Numbered from the stretch's first letter, positions 39,862 through 47,544 are shown. The stretch is DNA of 64,000 nucleotides from a virus (IMGVR_UViG_3300037189_023253:1-64000), one strand, 5' to 3'. Numbers and translations are program-made. Notes: generated by a model from the letters alone, not told the origin.

Positions 39862-40062
39862 ATGAGCAACTGGAATCCGGTATGGGTCAGCAGAGTCTAC
39901 GATCCATTGGTCAACAACCAATGGATCGAACATCGACAAATGGCAGAATGGTGTGAGAGAAACTGCTCCGATGAGTGGTCAGAGGGCTGGTGGCAAGAAG
40001 ATCTAGCATTTTGGTTCAAGTCACAATTTGATGCAATCCTCTTCAGGATGGTATGGCGATAA
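39862..40062 (+). CDS. Small protein of the paralogous family (66 aa)
   Basis: The ATG at 39862 starts MSNWNPVWVSRVYDPLVNNQ and the protein ends FWFKSQFDAILFRMVWR, matching the C-termini at 26446 (FFKSQQDMAWFNLTWD) and 37289 (FWFSNSGDRALFTLTWL). It is Trp-rich (nine residues). No strong ribosome-binding site. Function unknown. Confidence 0.6.
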   Translation: MSNWNPVWVSRVYDPLVNNQWIEHRQMAEWCERNCSDEWSEGWWQEDLAFWFKSQFDAILFRMVWR

Positions 40063-40065
40063 ATA
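40058..40065 (+). promoter_or_regulatory. T4-type late promoter (GATAAATA)
   Basis: Predicted start about 40071 and a 25-base leader with TTGGAG before the ATG at 40096. The box overlaps the stop of the upstream gene. Confidence 0.6.
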
Positions 40066-40095
40066 TCGCAAACATATTAATTGGAGTGTAGCTCA

Positions 40096-41034
40096 ATGAA
40101 GCTCAGCACGATTTCTACCCGATCAAATCCACTGATTGATCGGTCCAGGATTGACATCGACGTGACATCTAGATTGGGCCCTGCGATACAGCAGCATTTA
40201 TCAGGGCTAGAAGAGCTATGCAAGATACTGCCAAACTGCGCAGATCTACAAGAAAAGCTCAATGAACTCAAAGCGTTGTTTTCTTCGGTCGTAACCTTGG
40301 GCACCAATGTATTAGAAGCAGATAATACCGCACCCCGGGTGTATAATTATGACGAATCAAAGCCGTTCAGCCAACAGATGGTGAGAACCGGTGCCGGTGC
40401 TGAACGCATTGGATACCTGCCAACCAAGATCATAAACGAAGCTGGTCGCGTTGAGAGCCTTGTCAAGGATGTCGACATGATTGAACGCATGTCAAGGGAA
40501 AATAAGGGCATGCAAGCCGACGATGTGCAGGACTCGATCGACAAACTTTTGCATTTTAACAAGCAGCTGATCAACAGCGTGCAGGTATTCAACGAAGCCG
40601 TAACCGAGATGAAAACCATGCTTGGTCCAAAGACCGAGATCGGAGAAGGATCAACGCTGCTTGACAACAGCGTAACCAAGCTCGAAAATAGGTTACATAC
40701 AATGGTTAAAAACGGATCAACCTTGGATTACAAGGCCATTGATGAGATAATGCAGCAGATCTGCCGAGAAGACGGTTGTGCTCCGAGCGATCTACACAAT
40801 CATTTCTCTGAGAAGAACAACAGCAGTCCAGATGCCTGGGTTCGAAACTTGGAAGAAGGGTTAATGTCGGTGATCAAGGAGTCACATGTGATGGAGCTCT
40901 ATCAAACCATGAAAATCGGTCTTGGAGAAAAAGCCTGGGTTGCAATTTCCAAGAGATTGAGGGCACAAGGGATGGAACCTAAAATAATTGAACAGATCAT
41001 TAATCGCGCCGTGATCAATAGCCAATCATTATAG
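40096..41034 (+). CDS. Hypothetical helical protein, probable virion component (312 aa), ends in TAG
   Basis: The product begins MKLSTISTRSNPLIDRSRID and is almost wholly alpha-helical with several heptad-like stretches (LEELCKILPNCADLQEKLNE, SIDKLLHFNKQLINSVQVFN). A late promoter and TTGGAG site precede it, which suits a structural or scaffold protein. It ends in TAG; suppression would add five residues before another TAG. It converges with the 2OG oxygenase gene, overlapping by 6 bases. Confidence 0.65.
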   Translation: MKLSTISTRSNPLIDRSRIDIDVTSRLGPAIQQHLSGLEELCKILPNCADLQEKLNELKALFSSVVTLGTNVLEADNTAPRVYNYDESKPFSQQMVRTGAGAERIGYLPTKIINEAGRVESLVKDVDMIERMSRENKGMQADDVQDSIDKLLHFNKQLINSVQVFNEAVTEMKTMLGPKTEIGEGSTLLDNSVTKLENRLHTMVKNGSTLDYKAIDEIMQQICREDGCAPSDLHNHFSEKNNSSPDAWVRNLEEGLMSVIKESHVMELYQTMKIGLGEKAWVAISKRLRAQGMEPKIIEQIINRAVINSQSL

Positions 41035-41718
41035 GTCAACGAGATCAAATAGCTCAAGTGGATGGATTTTTTCAAAGAATGGATTTGGTTTCCATTCGCC
41101 GTCCACTTGATCAAACCAGGTAACAAAGCTTAGAATCAAATGCGTTCGATCGAGATCACTTGCATCGTTTGAATATACCCGATGAAATCGGCTTTGATCA
41201 AACGCATATGCGTGCCCCGGTATCAATGACATGGGGGCAGAATTGTCCATTTGGAATTGATAGGTAAGGTCACTTGACAGGGGTATTACCACCCTGAGAA
41301 CCTCAAACGGTGATTCATCTCGATGCCAATCGAGATGACCTCGTATCCGTGCTCCCAGGCTTTTTCCGGATAGCTGCGTGATCTTGCATCGTACCATCGG
41401 AAATGATCCAAATCCATCTAACAGCCCGGGTACAACTTCTTGATCATAGGACAGTGTATCCTGATAATCGGCCCGATTATCACTATTACCACAAAGCTGT
41501 TTTGAATACGGTATGATACCACAGCTTTGGCTATAATGCAATCCTGTGCCGGTGTACCAGGGTTGATTCGGCCATTCGTGCCGATCAGCATCTTGCCAAT
41601 ACTTTAAAAATCTTTCCAGGATGCTGGTACGGTTAATAGGTCTCGATCTAATTGTTGATCCACGTAATTTAATTGGTTTGAAACTATATTTCTTTCGAAG
41701 CTGCTCAAACACCGGCAT
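41029..41718 (-). CDS. 2OG-Fe(II) dioxygenase (Asp/Asn hydroxylase-like)
   Basis: The 229-aa protein has a cupin-type hydroxylase core: RGHLDWHRDESPFEVLRVVI contains the HxD-type iron site, LIPGHAYAFDQSRFHRVYSN the distal histidine, and DRTHLILSF the arginine for 2-oxoglutarate. This is the aspartyl/asparaginyl beta-hydroxylase pattern frequent in marine phages. The substrate may be a protein, or a modified base or small molecule. It starts 3 bases from the start-proximal gene at 41722 and has no visible strong promoter of its own. Confidence 0.8.
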   Translation of the reverse strand: MPVFEQLRKKYSFKPIKLRGSTIRSRPINRTSILERFLKYWQDADRHEWPNQPWYTGTGLHYSQSCGIIPYSKQLCGNSDNRADYQDTLSYDQEVVPGLLDGFGSFPMVRCKITQLSGKSLGARIRGHLDWHRDESPFEVLRVVIPLSSDLTYQFQMDNSAPMSLIPGHAYAFDQSRFHRVYSNDASDLDRTHLILSFVTWFDQVDGEWKPNPFFEKIHPLELFDLVDL

Positions 41719-41721
41719 GGA

Positions 41722-42258
41722 TCACCAATAACCACCCTTGACCTTTGAACTTGGTGCTCGGCAGCTCCAGTACCTTGCGGTCTTTGGATCTTTTGCGGTT
41801 GCGCAATGATGACGCGCGGCAAAACTCTTGCGGCGTTTAGCATCTCCCTTGCGGACGCGCAGCTTGCTGCCCTTTTCACTGCCAAATTCAACCTTTTTAG
41901 CCACCGTTCGACCTTGGGCATCTTTGCGGCCACTGTTAACATAGACCTTGTGACGCTTGACACTGCCCTTCATGACTTTTCTCAAAGGCACCGTTTTACC
42001 TTGGTAAACGGCTTCTTCAATCACATCAGAATCCTCAATCCATCCGTACCTAAGGAAGAAATGCTCATCGTCCTCATAGCTTTCCTCAAGTATTTCGCTC
42101 CAGTTATCATCGTAGAATCCCTCTTGCCATCCGGTGATCCATAGCGTTTCGGCTAGGCTGTCAGGACGGTAGGGACAATGTATAAGCTCAGACTTAGTAC
42201 TGTATGCTGAACGGCCTTCGGATATGATGTGATCGGTGTTGATGTCGTCGTACTTCAT
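41722..42258 (-). CDS. Late hypothetical protein with basic Cys/Trp C-terminal domain (178 aa)
   Basis: The ATG at 42258 coincides with the predicted start of a consensus late promoter (TATAAATA, 42264-42271). The N-terminus is acidic (MKYDDINTDHIISEGRSAYS). The C-terminal 60 residues, KKVEFGSEKGSKLRVRKGDA followed by RRKSFAARHHC and ARYWSCRAP, match a domain seen in many T4-like phage virion or prohead proteins (KVxFGDxxMxxRKxxPxRRxSFxARHxC, YWSCR), probably a zinc- or DNA-binding module. Confidence 0.75.
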   Translation of the reverse strand: MKYDDINTDHIISEGRSAYSTKSELIHCPYRPDSLAETLWITGWQEGFYDDNWSEILEESYEDDEHFFLRYGWIEDSDVIEEAVYQGKTVPLRKVMKGSVKRHKVYVNSGRKDAQGRTVAKKVEFGSEKGSKLRVRKGDAKRRKSFAARHHCATAKDPKTARYWSCRAPSSKVKGGYW

Positions 42259-42263
42259 GTTGA

Positions 42264-42271
42264 TATTTATA
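42264..42271 (-). promoter_or_regulatory. Consensus T4-type late promoter (TATAAATA), leaderless
   Basis: Minus strand; predicted start 42258 is the first base of the ATG. It is divergent from the box at 42283-42290, with 11 bases between the two. Confidence 0.75.
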
Positions 42272-42282
42272 TCCGTGCAGGC

Positions 42283-42290
42283 CATAAATA
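42283..42290 (+). promoter_or_regulatory. T4-type late promoter (CATAAATA)
   Basis: Predicted start 42296. An ATG at 42298 opens only a 4-codon frame (MEKP then TAA); the real gene starts at 42317. Confidence 0.65.
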
Positions 42291-42316
42291 CACCACGATG
42301 GAGAAACCGTAAGACA

Positions 42317-42673
42317 ATGCTGATCAAAGATCTTGTTGAATCCACACATAGGGTCGACTTTCCAAAAACCGCAACGGATGCGATGCCAAACGCCATCACA
42401 TCTCCTGGCATGGATCAGTATTACGAATACTATCGATTCCTCGTGGCGGTTGCTGGTTTTCCATCCAGCAACATACCTACCGATGGTCCGATACATAACG
42501 GTCCATTGATGGTACCATATACCGACGTTGAGCGCGAGCACTCGATAAACGTTTTGAAAAAAATGGGAAAAAATGTCAAGCATTTGGTCAATCAACCGAG
42601 CAAAGAATCTAAAAATCGAAATGTTGTGAGCCCAGTGAGAAAATTTATTGATCCAGATGGAGACAACCGATGA
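42317..42673 (+). CDS. Virion-type protein, first of a paralogous pair (118 aa)
   Basis: The product begins MLIKDLVESTHRVDFPKTAT and contains YYEYYRFLVAVAG and a C-terminal VVSPVRKFIDPDG. The next protein has AYRQYRHLVALAA and VASPVRKFVD at matching places, so the two are paralogues. This xYYxxYRFxxAxAG...SPVxK layout is widespread in T4-like phages as a small capsid-associated protein of unknown role. No good ribosome-binding site; the mini-frame MEKP upstream may help initiation. Confidence 0.7.
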   Translation: MLIKDLVESTHRVDFPKTATDAMPNAITSPGMDQYYEYYRFLVAVAGFPSSNIPTDGPIHNGPLMVPYTDVEREHSINVLKKMGKNVKHLVNQPSKESKNRNVVSPVRKFIDPDGDNR

Positions 42674-43053
42674 AAATCAAGGACATATTAGAAGGTTACG
42701 AGATACGAAACGGTCTAAAATTTACCTTGCCCCCGACTTATATCATGACAGATCTTCCAAATAATGATGCATATCGCCAATATAGGCATCTCGTAGCATT
42801 GGCTGCTGCTAGGGCAAATTCAGAAAAGGATACTGATACTCCAATGACCGATGAAAGTGCTTGGGGAGAAAATCAAACCGTGGTATGCTACGTGCCAGAG
42901 GATTATGAAACACTGGTGCTTGCTAATAAGATCATGGGTGTTGACAAAAAGGCATTAACAGCAACACCGAGCCAAGAAGCTCCGTGGAGAGATGTTGCTA
43001 GTCCGGTTCGAAAGTTTGTCGACATAATCGAAGCGGCACAAAAACAAAAATAA
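42670..43053 (+). CDS. Virion-type protein, second of the paralogous pair (127 aa)
   Basis: ATG overlaps the stop of the first copy (ATGA). The product begins MKIKDILEGYEIRNGLKFTL and shares the central AYRQYRHLVALAA helix and the terminal ASPVRKFVD with it, after which it adds a short helix EAAQKQK. Role unknown, probably a head component. Confidence 0.7.
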   Translation: MKIKDILEGYEIRNGLKFTLPPTYIMTDLPNNDAYRQYRHLVALAAARANSEKDTDTPMTDESAWGENQTVVCYVPEDYETLVLANKIMGVDKKALTATPSQEAPWRDVASPVRKFVDIIEAAQKQK

Positions 43054-43090
43054 TGACCATTTTTAGAAAATCAACCATAATATAACGATC

Positions 43091-43555
43091 ATGGGACAGC
43101 AACTATATGAAAATCACGCGCACGGTACAATAGCCAAGTTATGTCTCAGTGATGCAAGCGCGACAAACTTATCACAGTGGTGCTTTGAAAACGGTGTACC
43201 GTGCATCGATGAAAGAAAGCTACATTGCACGGTGCTGTTCAGTAAAAAACCGGTTATCCATCTAACGAGATTAAACGACGCTAGACTGATGGTTCCGGCA
43301 AAAATCATTGGATGGAAAAAGCTTGGCCCGGCCCTAACGCTGGAATTGTATGCACCAAAGGCCACAAGGTTACATAAGTGGATGATCGAGCAAGGCGGTA
43401 CCCATGAATATCCGGATTTTATTGCCCACACGTCAGTGACGTACGATTGGCCAGTTGATACAACTCCGCGGCGATTTCCCGAAATGGTTCTCGAATTTAC
43501 CAAATTGGCTGTGCAAGGCATAGATCCAGAATTTTCTCCAAACACATCATCGTAA
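43091..43555 (+). CDS. acb1: 2H phosphoesterase, Acb1-like anti-CBASS candidate
   Basis: The 154-aa protein has two His-x-Thr/Ser motifs: DERKLHCTVLFSKKPV (about residue 44) and DFIAHTSVTYDWP (about residue 118), the pair that defines 2H phosphoesterases. Length and spacing fit T4 Acb1 (gp57B), which cleaves cyclic nucleotides made by the bacterial CBASS defence. The wider family also holds RNA 2',3'-cyclic phosphodiesterases, so the activity needs testing. It is placed among virion-type genes, without a clear promoter of its own. Confidence 0.75.
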   Translation: MGQQLYENHAHGTIAKLCLSDASATNLSQWCFENGVPCIDERKLHCTVLFSKKPVIHLTRLNDARLMVPAKIIGWKKLGPALTLELYAPKATRLHKWMIEQGGTHEYPDFIAHTSVTYDWPVDTTPRRFPEMVLEFTKLAVQGIDPEFSPNTSS

Positions 43556-43573
43556 TTCAAAAGGATTAATTTA

Positions 43574-43900
43574 ATGACGGTAACATATACATGGATTTTT
43601 AGCCAATTTGATACCAAGCCGAGCTACGACGGTTTAACCGATGTTGTATCGGTGGTACACTGGAGATATACAGGTGTCGATGACACGGGAGTTTCGGCGT
43701 CGAACTACGGAACAACTTCTATGCCGGATCCGAATCCGACCGAATTTGTTCCGTATGCAGACATTACCGAGGAAATGACCGAGCAGTGGATGGAATCTAC
43801 AATGGATGTACCGGCACTGCAAGCTAATATCGCGTCTCAGATCGAATACATCAAAAATCCGCCGATCGTTGCGATGACGCCGCCGTTCGAAGCGGCTTAA
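43574..43900 (+). CDS. Small virion-type protein (108 aa)
   Basis: AAAAGGATTAATTTA precedes the ATG. The product begins MTVTYTWIFSQFDTKPSYDG and continues VVSVVHWRYTGVDDTG; this start, with VVxxVHWRYxG, is a frequent small phage protein of unknown role, thought to be tail-associated. It is followed by a strong stem-loop. Confidence 0.7.
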   Translation: MTVTYTWIFSQFDTKPSYDGLTDVVSVVHWRYTGVDDTGVSASNYGTTSMPDPNPTEFVPYADITEEMTEQWMESTMDVPALQANIASQIEYIKNPPIVAMTPPFEAA

Positions 43901-43911
43901 TATTACTAGGG

Positions 43912-43946
43912 CTGGATCTTCTGCCTATTCTTGGCAGAAGATCCAG
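43912..43946. terminator. Bidirectional stem-loop terminator
   Basis: Perfect 14-bp stem (43912-43925 with 43933-43946, loop TATTCTT) between converging genes. Confidence 0.75.
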
Positions 43947-43952
43947 AAGACG

Positions 43953-44315
43953 TTAAGCCTGCCTGGTTAGGTAGGTAACCCGGACCGATTGGGCTCCGAA
44001 GAACTCCTTAACCGTGTCTATGACGGTTTGATTGTCGTAAGGTTTACAGCTGAACACATCAAGATACATGGTATTGTCTAGTTCGACAAAATGTGCAGCA
44101 ATGTTAGAGGTTTCTATAAGCTGCATCATCGAATAACCGGCTTTAGCCGGGTCGTGCGTAGCAAAATGCTCGATAATAGTATCACCGTATGCTACCATAT
44201 CGATTCGTTTGATCAGTTCGTCAGTAAACGCCTTGATGTTTTCGCGGCTGGATATCTTTTGGTGATCGCAACCGCCGCAGTCTAAAACTAGGTGATAACC
44301 CCAATACTTGCTCAT
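43953..44315 (-). CDS. speD: S-adenosylmethionine decarboxylase proenzyme
   Basis: The 120-aa protein starts MSKYWGYHLVLDCGGCDHQK and holds LIETSNIAAHFVELDNTMYL then DVFSCKPYDNQTVID, the SpeD pattern in which the serine of the E-x-S segment becomes the pyruvoyl group after self-cleavage and the cysteine of FSC is the acid. It makes decarboxylated SAM for spermidine. Phage SpeD genes are known from T4-like cyanophages. Sigma70-like promoter at 44346-44375. Confidence 0.88.
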   Translation of the reverse strand: MSKYWGYHLVLDCGGCDHQKISSRENIKAFTDELIKRIDMVAYGDTIIEHFATHDPAKAGYSMMQLIETSNIAAHFVELDNTMYLDVFSCKPYDNQTVIDTVKEFFGAQSVRVTYLTRQA

Positions 44316-44345
44316 TTGTCCTCCAATTTAAATACACGAGCACAT

Positions 44346-44375
44346 ATTATAAACGTCTACAACCTTTGGTGCCAA
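44346..44375 (-). promoter_or_regulatory. Sigma70-like promoter of speD
   Basis: Minus strand TTGGCA (44375-44370), 18 bases, TATAAT (44351-44346), about 30 bases before the ATG at 44315. Confidence 0.6.
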
Positions 44376-44378
44376 TAT

Positions 44379-44386
44379 CATAAATA
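44379..44386 (+). promoter_or_regulatory. T4-type late promoter (CATAAATA)
   Basis: Predicted start 44392, which is the first base of an ATG opening a 12-codon frame (MIRKHARMANQF). The next large gene starts at 44478. Confidence 0.6.
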
Positions 44387-44477
44387 TCAGCATGATCCGC
44401 AAACATGCTCGAATGGCCAACCAATTTTGACATTCAACGCATGGGTGTTGGGACCTTTAAACTGATGAGAGAACAAA

Positions 44478-45026
44478 ATGAAGTTATCAGAATTCATTGA
44501 TCAACCGAGCCTCGATCAAAAGACCCCGTCTCCCGAAGGATTGGCATACCGGTACGGACTCTCGTTGGATGAGATGTTTGATAAAACGTTTGTTGGGATA
44601 ATAGTCGAGCTAGAACACACCAGCAACGTCATGATTGCAATGGAAATTGCGCTTGATCATCTCGGCGAACGCATCGACTATTACGACGAGCTATCAAAAA
44701 TGGAAGTCGGGCCATCCTCAGAAGTTGATGGTCCAACAACTCCGCTGACCACCGATGATGATGACGATGTTGACGAAGCTCGCACTAGAATGGGCGAGCC
44801 GGGTAAGAAACGCCGAAAGGTATATCCTGGACAAAGCTCTGCAACCTTGGCAAACTATGTTGCACGGAAATACGGTGGTGAAATTGGATGCGGTCGAGCA
44901 GCCCAGATAATCAATGACCCAGACGTTAACAACAACATTAAAAAGAGGGCCGTTTGGTACAAGAGCTTGCACTGCCGGGGGCGCAAGCAGGTTCGAGAAG
45001 AAGATCCAAATTCCCGCGAAATCTAG
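44478..45026 (+). CDS. DUF5661-like protein with basic C-terminal domain (182 aa), ends in TAG
   Basis: The product has three parts: an N-terminal helix (MKLSEFIDQPSLDQKTPSPE), a segment IIVELEHTSNVMIAMEIALD followed by HLGERIDYYDELSKME that fits DUF5661 (HTxxxxxAxEIAxDHLxExxxYY), and a C-terminal basic part (TRMGEPGKKRRKVYPGQSSA to YKSLHCRGRK). The last part is like the Lys/Arg/Cys domain of the gene at 41722. Both are late and probably virion-associated. It ends in TAG; suppression would add ten residues. Confidence 0.7.
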   Translation: MKLSEFIDQPSLDQKTPSPEGLAYRYGLSLDEMFDKTFVGIIVELEHTSNVMIAMEIALDHLGERIDYYDELSKMEVGPSSEVDGPTTPLTTDDDDDVDEARTRMGEPGKKRRKVYPGQSSATLANYVARKYGGEIGCGRAAQIINDPDVNNNIKKRAVWYKSLHCRGRKQVREEDPNSREI

Positions 45027-45051
45027 GGTTGCATACCAAGACATAGACACT

Positions 45052-45059
45052 ATTAAATA
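45052..45059 (+). promoter_or_regulatory. T4-type late promoter (ATTAAATA), leaderless
   Basis: The box ends 4 bases before the ATG at 45064; predicted start 45065. Confidence 0.65.
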
Positions 45060-45063
45060 GTGT

Positions 45064-45666
45064 ATGGATCTAAATTTACCGTCCCAGGGATCAACATTGA
45101 CCATATGGGATATCGACGATACCTTGTTTAAAACCACAGCCAGGGTTATAGTTCGTAAAAAACACGGACCTCCCATCGAACTGACCGGATCTGAGTTTAA
45201 TAGCTATGAGTTAGCACCGGATGAGGAATTCGATTTCTGCCAATTCGATGACGCTCGGTTGTTTTATGCCACCAGCATACCAATAGAAAACATTTGGAAA
45301 ACCGCCCAAAATACCCTGGATAACATCGGCAAGCATCCGGGATCAAGAATGGTCATAGTCACAGCTAGGCGCGATCTAGACGATAGGGATCTATTCCTTG
45401 ATACCTTTAGAAGACACGGTCTTAACATGGACAAGGTACATGTGTTTCGTGCTGGTAATCTCAACCACGGTAGCTCAGCTGCCAACAAGCAGGTCATAAT
45501 CAGGGATCTTTTAATCAATAGTGATTATACCGAAGCAAGATTGTTTGATGACCATTTGGATAATCTCCGTGCATTCTTGGAACTAAAACAGGAATTCCCG
45601 CACATCACGTTCAAGGCATTTCCGGTCGGCCATGCAGGTAAGATTGGAAACGCAATTATTGTTTGA
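45064..45666 (+). CDS. HAD-superfamily phosphatase/hydrolase
   Basis: The 200-aa protein has all HAD motifs: LTIWDIDDTLFKTTA (DxDxT nucleophile), MVIVTARRDLDDRD (motif II Thr), NKQVIIRDLL (motif III Lys) and ARLFDDHLDNLRAF (motif IV DD). It resembles the phosphatase domain of polynucleotide kinase-type HADs, so it may act on nucleic acid or nucleotide ends, though the substrate is unknown. It has no ribosome-binding site and is expected to be leaderless. Confidence 0.8.
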   Translation: MDLNLPSQGSTLTIWDIDDTLFKTTARVIVRKKHGPPIELTGSEFNSYELAPDEEFDFCQFDDARLFYATSIPIENIWKTAQNTLDNIGKHPGSRMVIVTARRDLDDRDLFLDTFRRHGLNMDKVHVFRAGNLNHGSSAANKQVIIRDLLINSDYTEARLFDDHLDNLRAFLELKQEFPHITFKAFPVGHAGKIGNAIIV

Positions 45667-45716
45667 TTGCCTAATAGGAGCTATTCTTTGGTATCTTTCC
45701 AAAGGAGGAAATCCCT

Positions 45717-46205
45717 ATGACAATATTGATCGCACATCGTGGATTGATAACCGGTCCAGATCCCAGCATTGAAAATCATCCAGAAACCATTCAACTGGCT
45801 AGATCACTTGGCTACGACGTTGAGATAGATCTGTGGTTTTCAAACCAAAATTGGTACTTAGGCCACGACGGCCAGCAACATGAAATCAGCATTGATTGGT
45901 TAGCATCGGTTGATCGCAACAACTACTTGGATAGACACCATTTATGGATTCATGCTAAAAATATCGAAGCGTTGTATCAACTGAAAAAGCTAAAATGGGA
46001 AGGCCATTTATTTTATCATCAAACCGATGATGTTGTTATAACCAGCACCGGCTATCTGTGGACCTATCCGGGCAAGCTTTTAACACCGCTGTCAGTATGC
46101 GTGATGCCGGAATGGTGTGGTCAGTTAGAGAATGCCGGATCGATCAGCGTTTATGGATATTGCACCGATTATGTGGAGCTCTTAGCTGGCACGAGTTCTA
46201 GCTGA
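45717..46205 (+). CDS. Glycerophosphodiester phosphodiesterase-like protein (162 aa)
   Basis: AAAGGAGGAAATCCCT precedes the ATG, one of the best sites in the window. MTILIAHRGL and ENHPETIQLARSLGYDVEID match the GDPD TIM-barrel start with the catalytic histidine (AHRG) and metal acids (E-N, EID), and WYLGHDGQQHEI the second histidine. The C-terminal half is shortened, so it may be a minimal form acting on a phosphodiester in glycan or lipid. Confidence 0.75.
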   Translation: MTILIAHRGLITGPDPSIENHPETIQLARSLGYDVEIDLWFSNQNWYLGHDGQQHEISIDWLASVDRNNYLDRHHLWIHAKNIEALYQLKKLKWEGHLFYHQTDDVVITSTGYLWTYPGKLLTPLSVCVMPEWCGQLENAGSISVYGYCTDYVELLAGTSSS

Positions 46206-46213
46206 GCACCGTC

Positions 46214-46221
46214 GGTAAATA
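46214..46221 (+). promoter_or_regulatory. T4-type late promoter (GGTAAATA), leaderless
   Basis: The box ends 7 bases before the ATG at 46229; predicted start 46227. Confidence 0.7.
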
Positions 46222-46228
46222 TCACATC

Positions 46229-47206
46229 ATGAAGAAAACGCTCATCACCGGAGTTTTATACCAACCGTTTAGAAGTTGGCCAGCCGTTAGCCAAAGCGAC
46301 GACGGGGTTATCTGGGATACCCCCTCCTCGCCGTTTGAGGTTGGTGATGCACCGACCGGTATCGCAACTAACGGCACCATAGTTGCGGTGTCAAATGGAC
46401 GAGGTTATGTTGCAACCTCGTATGACATGCTGAATTATTCAGCCAATGAGGTCAGTGACGGATTTGGAATACAGGATATTTCCCATAAAAATGGTCGATG
46501 GTTAGCCGTCGGCCAGCGCATATACACGTCTTCGTATGGTCCATACGGTGCCATGAGCGAAGTGTCGCAGATCCACCTAGCAACCGCAGCGGACGGTGCG
46601 TGGTCAATGGCATGGAGCAATCCAGAGGTTAATAGCCAGCTGTATCAAGTAAGGTGGTTTCAATCGGCGCCGATATCCAACACCGTGTTGTCAAACGTGT
46701 GGGTGACGGTCGGTGCCGTTGGTTCATCCGCAAATGCATGGTATAGCCTAGATAGCGGTAACAGTTGGACCCAAGTGATAATTCCGGCTGGTATTGGTCG
46801 TATTTTCAGCGTCGGTCTGGTAACCATCGGTACAATTGATTACTGGTATTGGGGAAGCTCTGGCAAAATATTTAAATCAGCTACATTGAACTCTTCCGAG
46901 TGGAATCAGGTTTCCATTGACGGCACCGGTCCGATAACCGATATCAATTATCAAAATGGGTCACTGGTTATCGCAGGCACTGATAGGATCTACAGCAGCC
47001 AGGATAGTTTATATCTCAACTCGTGGTCATATCCCGGCTATGTGTTTGATCGCATCGGTTACATTGAAAACGATGGCGGCGGACAATGGATGGCATTTGC
47101 CAAAAGCAATCTAACCCAGTACACCCAATGGACCAGCACTGACTTGATTTCATGGACACCGTCCAATAACGGTCTACACGTTTCCGGATTCGCCGGCAAC
47201 GCATAA
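46229..47206 (+). CDS. Beta-propeller virion protein (tail fibre/receptor-binding candidate)
   Basis: The 325-aa protein is all-beta with repeated blades of the form S-x-D-G-x-x-W (SQSDDGVIWDT, SLDSGNSWTQV, SSQDSLYLNSW, STDLISWTP), the sialidase/BNR-type repeat. Seven blades are plausible but not counted with certainty. Such propellers serve as receptor-binding or adhesin modules of phage tails. Leaderless late start at 46229. Confidence 0.75.
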   Translation: MKKTLITGVLYQPFRSWPAVSQSDDGVIWDTPSSPFEVGDAPTGIATNGTIVAVSNGRGYVATSYDMLNYSANEVSDGFGIQDISHKNGRWLAVGQRIYTSSYGPYGAMSEVSQIHLATAADGAWSMAWSNPEVNSQLYQVRWFQSAPISNTVLSNVWVTVGAVGSSANAWYSLDSGNSWTQVIIPAGIGRIFSVGLVTIGTIDYWYWGSSGKIFKSATLNSSEWNQVSIDGTGPITDINYQNGSLVIAGTDRIYSSQDSLYLNSWSYPGYVFDRIGYIENDGGGQWMAFAKSNLTQYTQWTSTDLISWTPSNNGLHVSGFAGNA

Positions 47207-47270
47207 TTTGACAGCACTCGACTGGAGCAACAATGCTAGTTTTGCATAAACGCTTAAAGGAGCATGTTAA

Positions 47271-47543
47271 ATGTCAATTGGTTCACTTTCCACTGCTGAC
47301 AAAGCCCGTCTAAAGATGTTGCTAGACGACGGGGTTCAGACACTTACTGATATCTCCACGATGAGAGAAGGTCTCAAGGAAACCATTGAAGGCATTGCCG
47401 AAGAGATGGAACTAAAGAAGACCGTGCTTAACAAGGCCCTTCAGATCGCCTATAAGAACAGCCAAAACAAGGACAAGCTAACGGAAAGCCGAGAGGAGCT
47501 TGACGAAGTTGAGCAGGTACTGATGGCTGCAGGACGCGCGTAA
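47271..47543 (+). CDS. DsbA-like small helical DNA-binding protein (90 aa)
   Basis: TTAAAGGAGCATGTTAA precedes the ATG. The product (MSIGSLSTADKARLKMLLDD, then TIEGIAEEMELKKTVLNKAL and a charged end) is a helical protein with the layout of T4 DsbA, a double-stranded DNA-binding protein linked to late transcription. The assignment rests on length, charge and the conserved KDLxEELxLxKKxxxKxxRxxxK-like centre, so it is only a suggestion. Confidence 0.5.
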   Translation: MSIGSLSTADKARLKMLLDDGVQTLTDISTMREGLKETIEGIAEEMELKKTVLNKALQIAYKNSQNKDKLTESREELDEVEQVLMAAGRA

Positions 47544-47544
47544 C

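Noticed and set aside
42236-42316. N-terminal extension of the virion-type gene to 42236
   Set aside because: It would run across two divergent late promoters and overlap the start of the minus-strand gene; the start at 42317 fits the paralogue.
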